A stretch of 64,000 bases of DNA from Paulownia fortunei (taxonomy: Eukaryota; Streptophyta; Magnoliopsida; Lamiales; Paulowniaceae): assembly GCA_019321725.1 (NCBI GenBank), contig CM033105.1, positions 15,265,632 through 15,329,631 on the forward strand, given 5' to 3'. The translations under genes and the position numbers were made by a program. Positions 35,801 to 47,910 of this stretch are shown here, in pieces. A model generated the notes under the pieces. That model was not told where the DNA came from. It did not search any database and worked only from the letters and a program-made list of their open reading frames with translations. Every line of letters starts with the position of its first letter. Positions within the stretch are counted from its first letter, which is position 1.

Positions 35801-38800
35801 TGGACGGAGGGGGTATTAGTTTCATGAGTAGTGTGCTTTCCCTTTCTTCTATGTCTAGACACTTTGGAACTTGCCTTGTGTTTAACATTTGATGATAAAC
35901 TTGTACGACAGCGGGATGCATTCATTTACCCAAAACCGAATTTGTGTTATAGTAGTATTGTGGTGATGTCTGTATGTAATAAGCATAGCGAAATTAGTGT
36001 TACTTGGGAGCTTCCAATAGTGGCTTGAAATTTGAGAATTGTTATGCTGATGTGTTAGTTGTTGAGAGTGTACTCATTTACAATTTATTAACAAAATGCG
36101 GTTATGCAAATAACCCCTATCAGAGGTTACTAATTTTCTTCTGATGCTTTGAGAGGAAACAGAGAAGCATTTTCTGGCATAATTGTGATTCTGGACGGCA
36201 GCCAGTTGAATTTAAGATTCCTTGCAGACTATTTTGCTTGCGTGCTATTAGGTGAGTGCGTTGACTGAAAGGAAAATTCAGATAGGACCAAAGCAGCATA
36301 GGGATAATACAATGGGATTATATTGTGAGATCCTTGGGCATTGGAGTTAATTGTGCTGCCGATAGTTTGAGCTCAAAGTGGTGCATTGGGACATTTGTCC
36401 TTCTTGATAGTTTATACGAGGGGCGCGTATCTTTTTTATTTTTTCTTTTTTTTAAATGTGGCTGTTCACATAGTCCAAGGTGCATGAAATTGCCATGGGC
36501 TGTTGGGGTTTAAGCACAGCTGCAAGGTACCGGCCTGACCCTAAGAGTGAAGTGCAAAAATGAATGTATTTCTACTTACGTGGACTATAGAAGTAATATT
36601 TAGCATATTTAGGACATATAAATAAACAAAATTCAATATATCAAAGACTGACAACTTTCAGCAAAAAATTGGCTAAAGGAATCCACCTATGTATCATCAT
36701 GTTAGTTCTAATTTCTAAAGTAGCGCAAATTAGTGAATAGTGGTGTCTAGAAACAAACTCACTCTGTTGCAAATTTATTGCTCCCGTACGTCCCAAAATA
36801 AGGCTCTATTTCCAAAAGTAGAAATCTTTTTCACAAAAATACCCTCAATTAGAAGTAAAAATACCACAATTAAAAGTAATGATGTGACATTACTAACTCT
36901 CATATGAAACTTTGTGGGCCACTATTTTTTACTTTAAGGCATAATTTAACAATAGACAGAACAATCTTTTTTTCAATTCTTATCTAAAACTTTGTGCCAG
37001 ACCTAACTAAACCTATAAAAATGGGAAGGAGGGAGTAGCTTCTATCGGAATTTTAGGTAACAGTTGGAGAACTGTACTAAGAGCACTTTGGTTCCATTGC
37101 GTTCATGAAATAAATATTGGGTCTGATTCTACTCTACAAGAATAAATATGGTGTAGCAAAGTCCATAGTAGTAACACGACATGTACTCAAACAATCATTT
37201 GGCGAGGCATGGATTTTATTTATTCAACTCTGTTGTAATTACAAAGTTGAAACTAAATCAAAGGAAACTTTAATAAGACTTGCTTTTATGCAACTTGAGC
37301 CTTTTCATTTAGTTACAGAAGTGCTAAGAAGCAGGCGCTCAATTAGATGAGATGCTTAAGCTTAAACAAGAAAAAGCCCTAATGGTGTGCCTTGCTGCAC
37401 CTTGAGCTTAGCTGCGCACCTTTTGAGTCTTTTCAAACATGGTGGTGCCATGGCTCTCCGCTTGGCTAGTGAAGATACTCTTTTTAACTGGATAGGATGA
37501 CGTGCAAAGCTGGGTAATATGGAGTGTTGTTCTTCTTCTGGAAGTATTACGATACTTCTAGTGGATAGGGATCTGGACATTTAGGCAAATGGTTTGTGTT
37601 GCATCAAGTTTTCATGAGTATGGAACAGAGACTTAAAATATGATTATTCCAGAAACCTTGGGAGGACAAATACTTTTTACCACCTTGTGGTTTTTCTAAA
37701 TGTTATTGAATGTCTCAGGACACCAATAAGTACAAGGGAGTTTCTAGAATATATATGTTTGCGGTCTCTTTTCAGTCATATCTGATAAATTTGTAAATGC
37801 TGGTTGTTTTTTGAGACGGTATGTTTAATTGGAGACTCAAGGATAGAATATCATATATATGCTCTCAGTGTCCTATTCTCACCTTTCTGATTAAAATAAT
37901 TTGCCTCATTAACCCTTGCTCTTTTTTTGAGTCTGAAGGTGTTCTCATTTTCTTTTTTCATGTTAAGTAATTTACATGCATACATACATCTTGCATATAT
38001 ATATGTGAATGTATGTAAATCTTTGTAGATAAATCTGTCCATTGATCTATCCTTTCATCCATCTATACGTACTTTTATGGTAGTATACATCGACCTCCCC
38101 CTAAGGTTTCATGGCTTTGCATCCTATGGTCCCACTCCATTTAGTTTGGGAAGCTGGCACCCTGATTCTTTCCATCCATTGGACATTAAGGCTTTGTTTG
38201 GTCTTATTGTTTTGTTTTGAGGAAATTATTTTGAGAGAATGCATTTTGATAGTGAGATTGGAGAACATGCAGAGAATAAAAATGTGTTTGAATGTTTTTT
38301 TAGGAAGAAGTGATGTGATGTATTTTGAGTACTTTTTTTGCTGTAGATGCCTTGTCAATGTTGTTTATTGTAACTAGTGAGGGACATATTCAATTGTAGA
38401 TTCTTGTCAATGTTGTTTTGTTGTAGTTAGTGGGGGGGTCTAGTAGGGTATAAGATTTTTTAAAATTTGCAATGGATGAATGGTATTTTTGGGGAATGAA
38501 AATTCCATTTCCAGAAAATACAAGTGGCAAATGCGTTTTTGTTTCCAGAAAATAAAAATGCTAGAATGGAAATGAAATCAAACAAAGCCTAAGGTTTCTG
38601 TGTCTAAAATTGTCATTTTGTATTTATTCTTAAGCTAAAAATGTTATTCAATGTTTTGGCATGGAAACTATCATACTTACAAGATAAAAGAAATTGGTCA
38701 GAATAATATGACATGGCAACCAAGTGATGACTATCACGACAATATAAGTTGGAGGCCATCCTTGCTGTGAAGCTAATGCCTCTCCATTTTTCTTTTATTC

Positions 38801-41800
38801 TACAAATCACATCAAGTAGAAATCCTAAACTCTCTACTGTGAAAACCTTCAATCTGAAGCTAAATATCTTAGATATCGTTTTAATTCACTGTGAACAAGT
38901 TTAATTAAGCCTAACAGTAAGTATCAATGTTGGCTATAATCTGAAAACCTCAAAACCCCAAACTAAACTCTAATTCCATTATAAGTTCAATAAAAAGAGC
39001 TAAAACTTGTAAAAGTACACAAAAAAGAACTTAGAATTGTAATTACATTATATGTATCGCAGAAATGCTTAAATAAATAACCCAAATTTTCAAGCATTAT
39101 TCGGCAACTGTTTTTGAAAAAAATTCTTAAAATATTCTTTAAACTATATAATTATCTTAATACAACTGCAAGAAGACCATTATGCATCACTATTTAGCTT
39201 ACAATTTTTTATTTTTTTTTCAATTTTTATAACAATTATCAGAAAAAAAATTCAGGAAATTGAGAACAATTAAAAAAATGAAGAAGCCTTTTGTCGGATC
39301 TGTGATGAGGAGTTTGTTTATAGTCATTGTTGTAGTCTTCTCCAACTTTTACAAGCAGCCTTGGAGTTGCATGGTCGGAACTGTTGGAGGGAGAGCTATG
39401 TTGGAGTGCTTCACAGAATGAAAGAAAATAAACTGGAGGCCTTTGCTTCTGGTTAAGCATGGCCTCCCACTACTACTGTGATGTGGCAGCCATTTGGGTA
39501 CTCTGTCAAATCATTTTGATTGATCTTTTATAGTGGATGAAAAATAACAATTATAGCCCCCAAACTCATAAAAACCTTAACGTGCATTGGACGGAAACAC
39601 TGGTTGTTCCAGTTTTGCAGACTGTGGGGTCGGGATGCCAAGCTTTGAATCCTAAAGGGAGATTGATGTAATTTACACATGCATACATGCGTGCATGAAT
39701 ACACACATATATACATATAAACATGTATGCATATATACATAAGTAAATACGAAAACAGACAACATTTAAGTGAATGTCTGCTTGTATGTAAATGTAAATC
39801 CATTTACATATATAGCTATGTATATCTATATGCATATATCTGGAGATATATTGCATTTGGTGTTTAGGAACAGTATGTACAGAGAGTAATATAAAATTTT
39901 TTGCGTGTCTGCTAATTTTGTCTACAACAGGCTTGTTTCTACTTTCTAGCAAAAATGAAAATGGCTGCAGGGCTTGTGGATGGGCCTCAAACCTTTGCCT
40001 TTTGGCCTCACACAAAAGAAGAGCATTTCTACTATTTTGTAGTTTTGAGCAACATATCTTCTCACTGTAAACTGTTGTCAAGAGTTCTGTACAGGATTTA
40101 ATACTCCCTTGATGTGTTTTGTTGTAGATATAGAAGCTCTCCAATGTACTTGAGTTTTCATTTGTCTATTCTTATGTTTCATTGATTTCTTTTTTCCCCT
40201 CAATTTAGAAACAAAGTGAAGAGCTTGCTCATGCATCTGGAGAACAGTTAGAGGTTGCCAGTAACAATGGAAGCAAACATACAGCCAGCATAAGGGGAAG
40301 TAATGCTGCCGCGCATGCTAGTTCATCTGTTGTTTACAGTGATGAGTTTGACACCTCAGTGGCAATGTTCAACATAGTATGCTTTGCTTCACCTTGGCCT
40401 TGCTAGTTCTTCAGTTCTGAAACGTTTTCTCTTTATTCTTATTTATCCATGCATGGATTTGACTGCAGGCAGTCATCTGGTACCATCTTCATGAATATGC
40501 AAAATCATACTCATATTTGGACACATTGTATCAGAACATTGAACCTATTGGCGAGGTAACACTTGTGCATTAATCACAAATCCCATTTGTCTATGCGTGA
40601 TGTATTCTGTAGGTTAACTTTGACATTGCCACATGCAGGGGACAGCCCTTCGTATATGTCTTTTGTTGCTGGATGTTGCATTACTTTCTCATAATGCATC
40701 AAAATCTGCTGTAAGTTCAATTTATGTTGAATTTAATGTGTACTCTTTCCAAAATGGTATTTGGATTATTATTTCGTTTAGTTCTAAGTATCTGATTCTA
40801 AATTTCACAAGAATAGACAGCATTTTGTTCTATGCCTCAGGATTCTTTGGTATGGGAAAAAAGAAAGGGCAAAAGAGAGAAGCCAACTAGAGAATATAGT
40901 CTCTTCTTAATACATTTCTTTGATTTGGATTTGGTGGCAATAGTAATCATATCAAGAGATCTCTTGCTTTCTAAAGAAATTTGGTTCTTTAAACCAGAAG
41001 ATTACCTTTTAGTTTTCGCAACAAATAAATATGAAGTTTGACTGTTTCTCAAATAAATTTAGTCCACTTCTTAATCGAAGGAGACTTTAATATTTTATTA
41101 ACAATATCTGGATTTCCCTCTGCTTTGGTGAGGATTTGATTATTTTCTCTGGATGCTGTTATAATTGGTAATATCAATTGACAGAAAATTAGTACTATTT
41201 TTTGAGAGTTTTTATTTGTTTTGGTTACGAAGTTCTGTTATATTGCATCAACAGAAAGATCCACATTTTGATTTGGTATGGAAGCATAGTTTGTTTTATT
41301 TTCTTGGCAGTATATGTCACAAAAGACCATGCATTCAATTTCGATAACTACCTAAAACCTGGATAAAATTTGGATACTACCTAAAACCTGGATAAAATTT
41401 GGATACTACCTAAAACCTGGATAGCTTAACCAGAGAAGGTTTGGTATTTTTGTATTGAACTTCTCAATTAAGTTTATAATATGCCCTGAAATTTATAAAC
41501 ATGCAATAGACATGGTTGTAAGGCTATTCTTATACAACGTCCCAACTTGATGCGATTAATGGAATTAATTCTCAAATTGCATTGTAACATCTTTACCTAT
41601 ATATGACAGTATAAATGTTCTTGTGCACACTATAAAGGAACAATCTCATTTCTTGGAGGTGGAATGGAGACTATTTGGGGACAATCTTATTAACCATTAG
41701 CGGTTATTAACATAACAAGCACTGTTACGAGAGTGTGAATTGCATGTGATAAGACTGCCCTGTTTCCAATAAAATCCTGCTAATCCATGCCTGCATGGAA

Positions 41801-44800
41801 TAAACTTGTTTCTTATATAGTTTAAATTGTAAGGTATTGCATTAGATTTTCATGGTGCTTGATTGAGCAGCTCATTGCTTTTGGTCACATCCTGTGTACA
41901 TTGACATTGAATGTCTAATACAATGATACAAATTGGTAATATCCTGTAATGATTGTGGCAGAATGAGCCATGTCCTGTGTTGTTACTTTTTCATAGCCAG
42001 GATGGTTCAAAATTTCAAAATCCATGATGTGTCATTGAAGGACTGAAAATATAGATTCTTAGAAAATTGAGTCATATAAAACCTTGTAAAGTTTTGAAAA
42101 AAACTTGATTGCTTTTGTCTTAATAGCGACACTATGAGAATTTAATGGTTAAATTTTTACTTTTTTTGCTAGCTGGACTTAAAAAGGATGATTAGTATTG
42201 AAAACTGTAGCTTTTATATTATGCTTATAGTTCTTTTCCATATGCTCGGAAGGATAAGCTGTCTTAGGTGGTTAAGGGTTGCTGCTCGTCAGAAAGTCAT
42301 ATCCTTCATGACTCTAGCTTCTCTTGTATTGGAAAATTTTGAAAATAATACGAAGTTATGATATGCATCTGGCTGTTTGATATGCTTTAAGCGATCTGGA
42401 GAATACAGCTAGCCATTTAGTTTTCTTGTATGCTGTTTAGTTTTGGAGGTCTGGAGGAGATCATTGCAAATGTCTACTGGATGGTGATTAAAATCAGAAA
42501 TGAATACCTTCTATAACTTTGTCTTCATTTTGGTCCCATGAGTCAAATGCTTTTATACTGTATAAACCTTATCTGACATGGAAAGAGGCAGAATCTTTCT
42601 TCCTTTGATTTTATTTTTCAGCATCTGGCAATGAGCCCTCTGTAACTTGTATTTCTTTGCCCCTTTAAAATTGTCTTCTTTAATTCCATATATCTCCCAC
42701 TAATATGTCATTTTTGAAATGGATCCAAATAATCATACTAATGCGTCAATTGGGTTGACACATCTAATGACCGAATCACAGAGTCAAAAGAATTGAGGCT
42801 ATGTTTGGTTGTGTTTTGGGTGCTTTGGGAGATGGATTTGGGAACGAAAGTAATGTTTGTTTGTGTTTTGGTGTTTTGGGAATGGATTTGTGAATAAAAG
42901 TAATATTTGTTTGTGTTTTGAGAGGGAACAGTTGCCATATAAGTTTTTCTCTGGTTAGTGGTGTCACATCAGCCTTTTTTAAAGTTATATGTTGTATTTT
43001 TTAATGTAAAATAAAAAAAAATATATTTATAGTAATTTAATAAATGAATAATGTCATGATGTTGATATATAGTTTGCCCCATTTTGTTTTGGGGGAATGG
43101 ATTTCCCAAACACAATCTTATTCCAGGGAAAGAATGCATTCCCCCTGATCACAACCAAACATAGCCTAAACTTATTTAGGAAAAAGGAAATTGATCTAAG
43201 GAACTGAATAAACCAATTTTTCGAAGTTCAGTCTCATCAACCTACAGGACTCGCTTAAAAAATTGTAGCACTGCATTTTGGAGCAGCATCTGAAACAATT
43301 GTTCACTAGTAATGGTAGATATAGGGGTGAACTCTGAACAATTGTACTTTTCTCATGACAATATTTTCCTTTACTATATCTATTTTTATTAGGAATATGA
43401 ACATTGTGATTGAATGATGCATAATGTAAGAGAGCACCATCATATAAGCTGATGGCTTTGCTAGTTGGAGATTTTTATTTGGCAATACCCGTTGAATTGA
43501 AGCAGTATTCTTAGACCACTTCTTTTTAGGCAATGATGTAATTGAATCATAAGAGTATCGAGTCTTTGAGCTGTTATTCTTGTGCTGTAGGGATAAGCCT
43601 CTAATGCAAGTTTCCTGTACGTCTAGAGTTGGTATTCTGAGAATATGACGTCTTAGATGGAGAATGAAACAAAAGAAACTTACATATTCCAGACACAGAT
43701 TTTATTATGCAGTTTTTTTTGCTAATTTGTGTCTGTTTTCAACAGATTATGAACTCTTTTTTTGCTCTCTAGGGTGGTTTAGGTTTTGAACTGGCATTTG
43801 AATTGTCTCTAGTGGGCAATTTCATTTTTTTTTTTCTGTAAACTTTGATTGTTGTAGTATTTCACTAGATTTTGTTATAATTAGAATGAGACAGTTTACT
43901 TCATTATTTATGCTTTTCACTTGTTCATTTTGTGTTGTCACTTGAATTGTAGTTGTTTCTGGACTTACATTTTACTCATTTTTATGCCACTTGAATGTGT
44001 CACTTGGAATTTATTGTATCAGGACATGATAAGCTACATGGAGAAGGTCTTTTGTGTCAATAGCTTGACCAATCAAGTAGATAATGGAACCTCAGCACAG
44101 CAACAATCTTTATTAGTTTCAAAATCTACGTCACTTCCCAGCAATTCAACTGTTCCTGATGCTTCTCACACTGATTCTACTGTAAATACTTCTGAAAATT
44201 CTTTAACTAGAACTTTATCAGAGGAAGCACTTGAAGATGAATCATTGCAGTTACTATCTTCTCTTGACATCAGTGGACAGAACCTTCAAAGACCTGGCAT
44301 TGCCCCTTCTAATGATCTTCCCAGAATCCAAGCAGAGGAGTCCTTATCAACTGCTGATTTAAGACTTAAGTTGCATCTTTATAAGGTTCGCTTTTTGCTC
44401 CTCGCCAGGAACCTTAAAGCAGCCAAGCGTGAAGTTAAGATGGCTATGAACATAGCTCGTGGAAAAGATTATCCCCTGGCTCTTTATCTGAAGTCACAGC
44501 TCGAATATGCTCGTGGGAACCATCGCAAAGCAATCAAGCTTTTGATGGCATCAAGTAACAGCACGGAGACAGTAGTCTCTAGCATGTACTACAACAATCT
44601 TGGATGCATCTATTACCGGCTTGGAAAGCATCATACATCAGGTGTATTTTTTTCCAAAGCCCTAAATAACAGCTCGCATGTCCGGAAGGAGAAACCTCCA
44701 AAAATCCTTATTTTGTCGCAGGATAAATCCCTTCTGATAACATATAATTGTGGTGTCCATTCATTGGCCTGTGGCAGACCTTTTCATGCTGCTCGCTGTT

Positions 44801-45978
44801 TTCAAACGGCCAGCCTAATCTTTTACAACAGACCTCTTCTGTGGCTACGAATTGCTGAGTGCTGTCTAATGGCCTTAGAAAAGGGGCTGATAAAGTCTAT
44901 TTCCTCTGCATCTGAAAGATCTGATATCAGAGTCAATGTTATTGGAAAGGGAAAATGGAGACAGCTTGCTCTGAGAAACGGGAGTTCACTTAATGGCCAG
45001 GGGAAATATGTTGGAAAGGACAATTTGTTTACAGCTGATGGCAAACAGCCTGATATCTCGATGTCTCTTGCCTGGCAGTGTCTTGTCAATGCTTTGTATT
45101 TGTTAGACTATTTGGAGGCCGATTATTCTAGATCTGGCTTGCCTCCTAGTTCTGATGAAAGTGAATCAAGAGAAGCACTGCTATCTCAGATTACAAACCA
45201 CAAGAATGCCAGTGGTGGTGATCCCAAGGTGTCTAATGTGGCTTCCGGATCAAGTCAAGTTATTTCAAACGGTGAAGTGAAAGAACAAAAGGGTGCAAAC
45301 AATCAGAGTGGGTCATTGCAAAATTCTATCCTTGACTACGAACATATTAGAATGAAGGAGAACCAGATGATGAAGCAAGCTACACTTGCTGATTTGGCTT
45401 TTGTAGAGCTGGCTCTAGGAAATCCTTTGAAAGCCCTATCAACAGCGAAGTCTCTAATCAAACTTCCTGAGTGCTCAAAGATGTACATATTTTTAGGAAC
45501 CATGTATGCAGCGGAGGCTTTATGCCTGCTAAATCAGCCTAAGGAAGCTGCTGAGCATTTGATGATGTATGTGTCTGGTGGTAACAATGTTGAGCTTCCA
45601 TATAGCCAAGAGGACTGTGAAAAGTGGACTGTGGAAAAAGTGGTGGACAGTGACGAGTCAACTGGTGGGACAGTAGCTCCTTATGGTGTCTCGACAGCAG
45701 ATGGATCCCAAGGATCCGTGTTTTCCAGTCCTGAAGAGGCTCGTGGGGTGTTTTGTGCAAATTATGCTGCTAACTTTGCCTTGCTGGGAGACCTTGAGCA
45801 GGCCCAACACTTTTTGACCAAGGCATTATCTGATATACCCAATAGTTCCCGAGTTATTCTTACTGCAATTTATGTGGATATAAAGCTTGGTAACACCCAA
45901 GACGCTCTTGCCAAGTTGAGGGAGCATAGTGGCGTTAGATTTCTCCCCGGCAATTTAACATTGAATGGTGCTTCTTGA
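29997..45978 (+). CDS. CNOT10: CCR4-NOT transcription complex subunit 10 (CNOT10), TPR protein, six exons
   Basis: Exons 29997-30194, 32736-32822, 40209-40376, 40469-40555, 40639-40710 and 44023-45978, all with GT...AG introns and all in phase 0, give 855 residues. The N-terminus (MDSASSSLTF; 'LAKEAAMLFQTGKFVDCLRI'; HNIAVAESFQDGCSDP) and the TPR-like helices match plant CNOT10. Clear repeats occur near residues 312-365 ('LRLKLHLYKVRFLLLARNLK'), 393-420 ('YYNNLGCIYYRLGKHHTSGV'), 440-490, 659-690 and 777-810. Residues about 215-305 are a Ser/Thr-rich, probably disordered linker. Known role of the family: a scaffold subunit that with CNOT11 docks on the CNOT1 N-terminus in the cytoplasmic mRNA deadenylase complex. 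The last exon carries three quarters of the protein. Introns 2 and 5 are long and repeat-laden, but no exon is damaged. The start is the first in-frame ATG after a CT-rich leader. Exon joins are inferred from splice signals and need transcript support. Confidence 0.93.
32847..32880 (+). repeat. (CT)17 microsatellite at the start of CNOT10 intron 2
   Basis: Seventeen CT units, 24 bp after the exon 2 donor site. Length is likely to vary between individuals. Confidence 0.95.
33853..34041 (+). mobile_element. Short MITE-like element in CNOT10 intron 2
   Basis: Starts GCTATGTTTGTTTGTGTTTT and runs into an A/C-rich body with CCAAAACAC motifs, ending ACCAAACATTCCCC. The start resembles the TIR of the MITE at 42797 and the body resembles that element read in reverse. 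Ends are degenerate and no clear target duplication was found. Confidence 0.5.
34637..35330 (+). repeat. Tandem direct duplication of about 344 bp in CNOT10 intron 2
   Basis: Copy 1 is about 34637-34978 and copy 2 about 34979-35330. They are nearly identical, for example GGTTACTGCCTAATTTTTCT at 34667 and again at about 35011. Most differences are one-base length changes in short homopolymers, with copy 1 having one base fewer. Confidence 0.93.
35566..35813. mobile_element. Stowaway-like MITE 1 in CNOT10 intron 2
   Basis: About 248 bp. The right end reads TTTGGACGGAGGGGGTA; the left end, TACTTCTTCTATCCCAAA, is a decayed copy of its inverse. TA flanks both sides. Ends of the CTCCGTCC type mark Tc1/mariner-class Stowaway MITEs. 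Confidence 0.7.
36759..37035. mobile_element. Stowaway-like MITE 2 in CNOT10 intron 2
   Basis: Same family as the element at 35566. Both have AAATTTATTGCTCCC near the left end, AATGATGTGACATT in the middle and a GGAGGG-rich right end (GGAAGGAGGGAGTA). Left end CTCACTCTGTTGCAAAT. The TA duplication is clear only on the right. Confidence 0.68.
38190..38589. mobile_element. PIF/Harbinger-like MITE (TAA duplication) in CNOT10 intron 2
   Basis: 400 bp with inverted ends GGCTTTGTTTGGTC and GATTTCAAACAAAGCC-type (actual right end AAATCAAACAAAGCC), flanked by TAA (38187-38189, 38590-38592). A 3-bp TAA/TTA target and G-rich TIR suit Tourist/PIF-Harbinger elements. No transposase is present. Confidence 0.72.
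39675..39850. repeat. CATA/TATG-rich simple repeat in CNOT10 intron 2
   Basis: Alternating purine-pyrimidine sequence (CATGCATACATGCGTGCATG, then ATATACATATA words). It explains the long but meaningless minus-strand open frames here. Confidence 0.7.
41346..41424 (+). repeat. 29-bp tandem repeat, about 2.7 copies, CNOT10 intron 5
   Basis: Unit ACTACCTAAAACCTGGATAA plus AATTTGGAT, repeated without differences and ending in a partial third copy. Confidence 0.95.
42797..43166. mobile_element. MITE with 17-bp perfect TIRs in CNOT10 intron 5
   Basis: 370 bp with ends GGCTATGTTTGGTTGTG and CACAACCAAACATAGCC, a perfect inverted pair. Flanks are TGA on the left and TAA on the right, so the 3-bp target duplication is one base off. 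The inside has direct repeats of a TTTGTTTGTGTTTTGG unit. The TIR resembles that of the element at 38190, so both probably belong to one PIF/Harbinger-like superfamily. Confidence 0.82.
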
Positions 45979-46798
45979 TGGTTGTCTTTGTTGTTTTTGT
46001 CGGTCGTTCGGGCGACCCCGCACCTCACTCTGAGTTAGCAGGTAGGTTGACAATCCTTTGAAAAGGGATTTGTAACATATATATAGTTCAATTCAGGGAA
46101 TAAGTATTTATATTCGATTTTTCTGAATTTCTTTTTTGAATTTTTTGCTTTGTAGCTTTTAGTGATTGGTAGTGTTGCTTAATTTTGGTGGTTACAGATT
46201 CCCACCTCTAGAATTCGAGATGTAGTTTTGATTCATAGTGATGTGTCTTTAGAGGTAGATTTGGTGCCTTCACTGCTATATCGAGGACTTGAGCTCTTGA
46301 GAAGATGCAAAAACAAGTATCAATTTTCTTGTAGATGTTGCTATTTTCAGTCACTATATTTAGTACTTAATTTCCATGTTTTTCTGTTTACACTTAATTA
46401 ATTGTATGAACAATGAGAACAGGTGGAGAAATAATCCCATCTGCACGCAACTGAAGTCAATCACGTCAATTAAAAGTCAAAAAACTAATGCAGGATTTTT
46501 AGTGAAAAAACATGGTTTTCTAGATTTTGTGCTCGTAATTGGAGGTTTAGGGACGCGCACTAGATACAAAATTGAGGTGTCTATAATCTTCCTCCTTTTC
46601 CGTGGTTGTTGACGCATGCGTCTATTATGTTCTACTTTTGTTTTTTCAAAAATCATTTTCTCATTCGTTGAATAGAAGAATTATCAAAATGTCAGTTATA
46701 CTCTTCAAATTGAAAGTAAATCTTTGGTCAATGTAGTGGACAAATTAATCATTAAATTTCACAAGTTAGAAACTTGGTTATAACCCATATTTTCAAAA

Positions 46799-47182
46799 TT
46801 GAATTGGATCGGCTGGTTCAATCGGTTAAATTAAAAATTAGTCAGTTCAATCGGTCCAATTAAACACATAAAATCATTTGATCGGTTTGATCGGTCAAAA
46901 TTGGTTTGATCGTTTTTTTTTTTTTTTTGAAAAGTTTAAATTTGATATTTTGTTATATTTATGTGATTATTTGATTTTGTATTTTGTTAGATATTTTTTT
47001 AAGTATTTTTTTTATATTTAAAATGTATTACATAACAATTAGTTTATTTTATTATCATTTTACATAATATAATAAGAAAATATAATTAATTTTTATCAGA
47101 TCAGTCCAACCACTAGTTGAATCGATCCAATTAATTGAACTGCTAATTATTAATAAAAATCGATTTAATCACCGATCCAATT
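46799..47182. mobile_element. Foldback (MITE-like) element
   Basis: The left arm at 46799-46860 (TTGAATTGGATCGG..., TTAGTCAGTTCAATCGGTCC) matches the inverse of the right arm at 47100-47182 (GATCCAATTAATTGAACTGC, ACCGATCCAATTATAAAAAC). Similarity is interrupted but extends over about 80 bp, with an AT-rich centre. No clear target duplication was found. Confidence 0.6.
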
Positions 47183-47594
47183 ATAAAAACATTGATCACA
47201 AGTTACAACCTTCCCTCAATTCAACAATAAATTTTCATATATATGTCCTTTATTTTGGGAGTTGATGATGTGGCTATTTAGAATTCAATTTGGTCAAAGG
47301 AAAAGTTTTACATAGAATCTAGAGTTTAAATCAATTTATCTTTTGAAAAGATAAATTTGGAAGAAATAGATATATTAATTATTTCTACATTTTTAGAATA
47401 GTTAATTTTATTTACCCCCTTCTAAAATAGCTAAATCATCAATTCATCTGCTATCTATTTCATATTTATAAAAATATTTTCTCTAATTTATTTATTTTAA
47501 AAACTTAGATATCATTGACCACTTTACTTTTGATTTAGTTCAATCATTTTACTAAGCGACACTTCTTTTCTTGGACGTCTTGATAATTTTTATT

Positions 47595-47910
47595 TTTATT
47601 TGCCACCTCCCCACCGCCGCCCATTCTCCCTGTCACCACATCACCACCTCCTCCCTCCTTCCTCTCCATAATCACCCATTCCCCACTCTCTTTGGCTCCC
47701 TCTCTCGTTCCCCATCACGTCCTCCATCCCTTCCTCGCCCTATGCATGTGCGTGTGTCTTCTCCTCTCTTTTTGTTTTGCATCTTCCATCCCTCAACACC
47801 CATCCTCTTTTCTCTTCCTTCCCTCCACCGCGTTCCTCTCTGTCCCCTCCACCGCCCACCCTTTTCTCACTAGTGTTCTCCCCTCCTTCCTCATCCTCTA
47901 CTGCATTCTT
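47595..47910 (+). repeat. Pyrimidine-rich tract
   Basis: About 300 bp in which the plus strand is almost all C and T (CCTCCCTCCTTCCTCTCC and similar). The resulting Pro/Ser-rich frames (47571-47873, 47692-47967) look like composition, not genes. Confidence 0.7.

Noticed and set aside
39528..40144. Minus-strand frames of 91 and 192 codons in CNOT10 intron 2
   Set aside because: They run through a CATA/TATG simple repeat and read as low-complexity Tyr/Ile/Cys/His. No start context, no domain.
40633..40890. 85-codon plus-strand frame starting at 40633
   Set aside because: It is CNOT10 exon 5 (40639-40710) read through its donor site into intron 5.
43921..44022. Upstream extension of the last CNOT10 exon frame to 43921
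   Set aside because: The stretch before 44023 is pyrimidine-rich intron ending in a good acceptor (TTGTATCAG), and upstream exons join in phase here.
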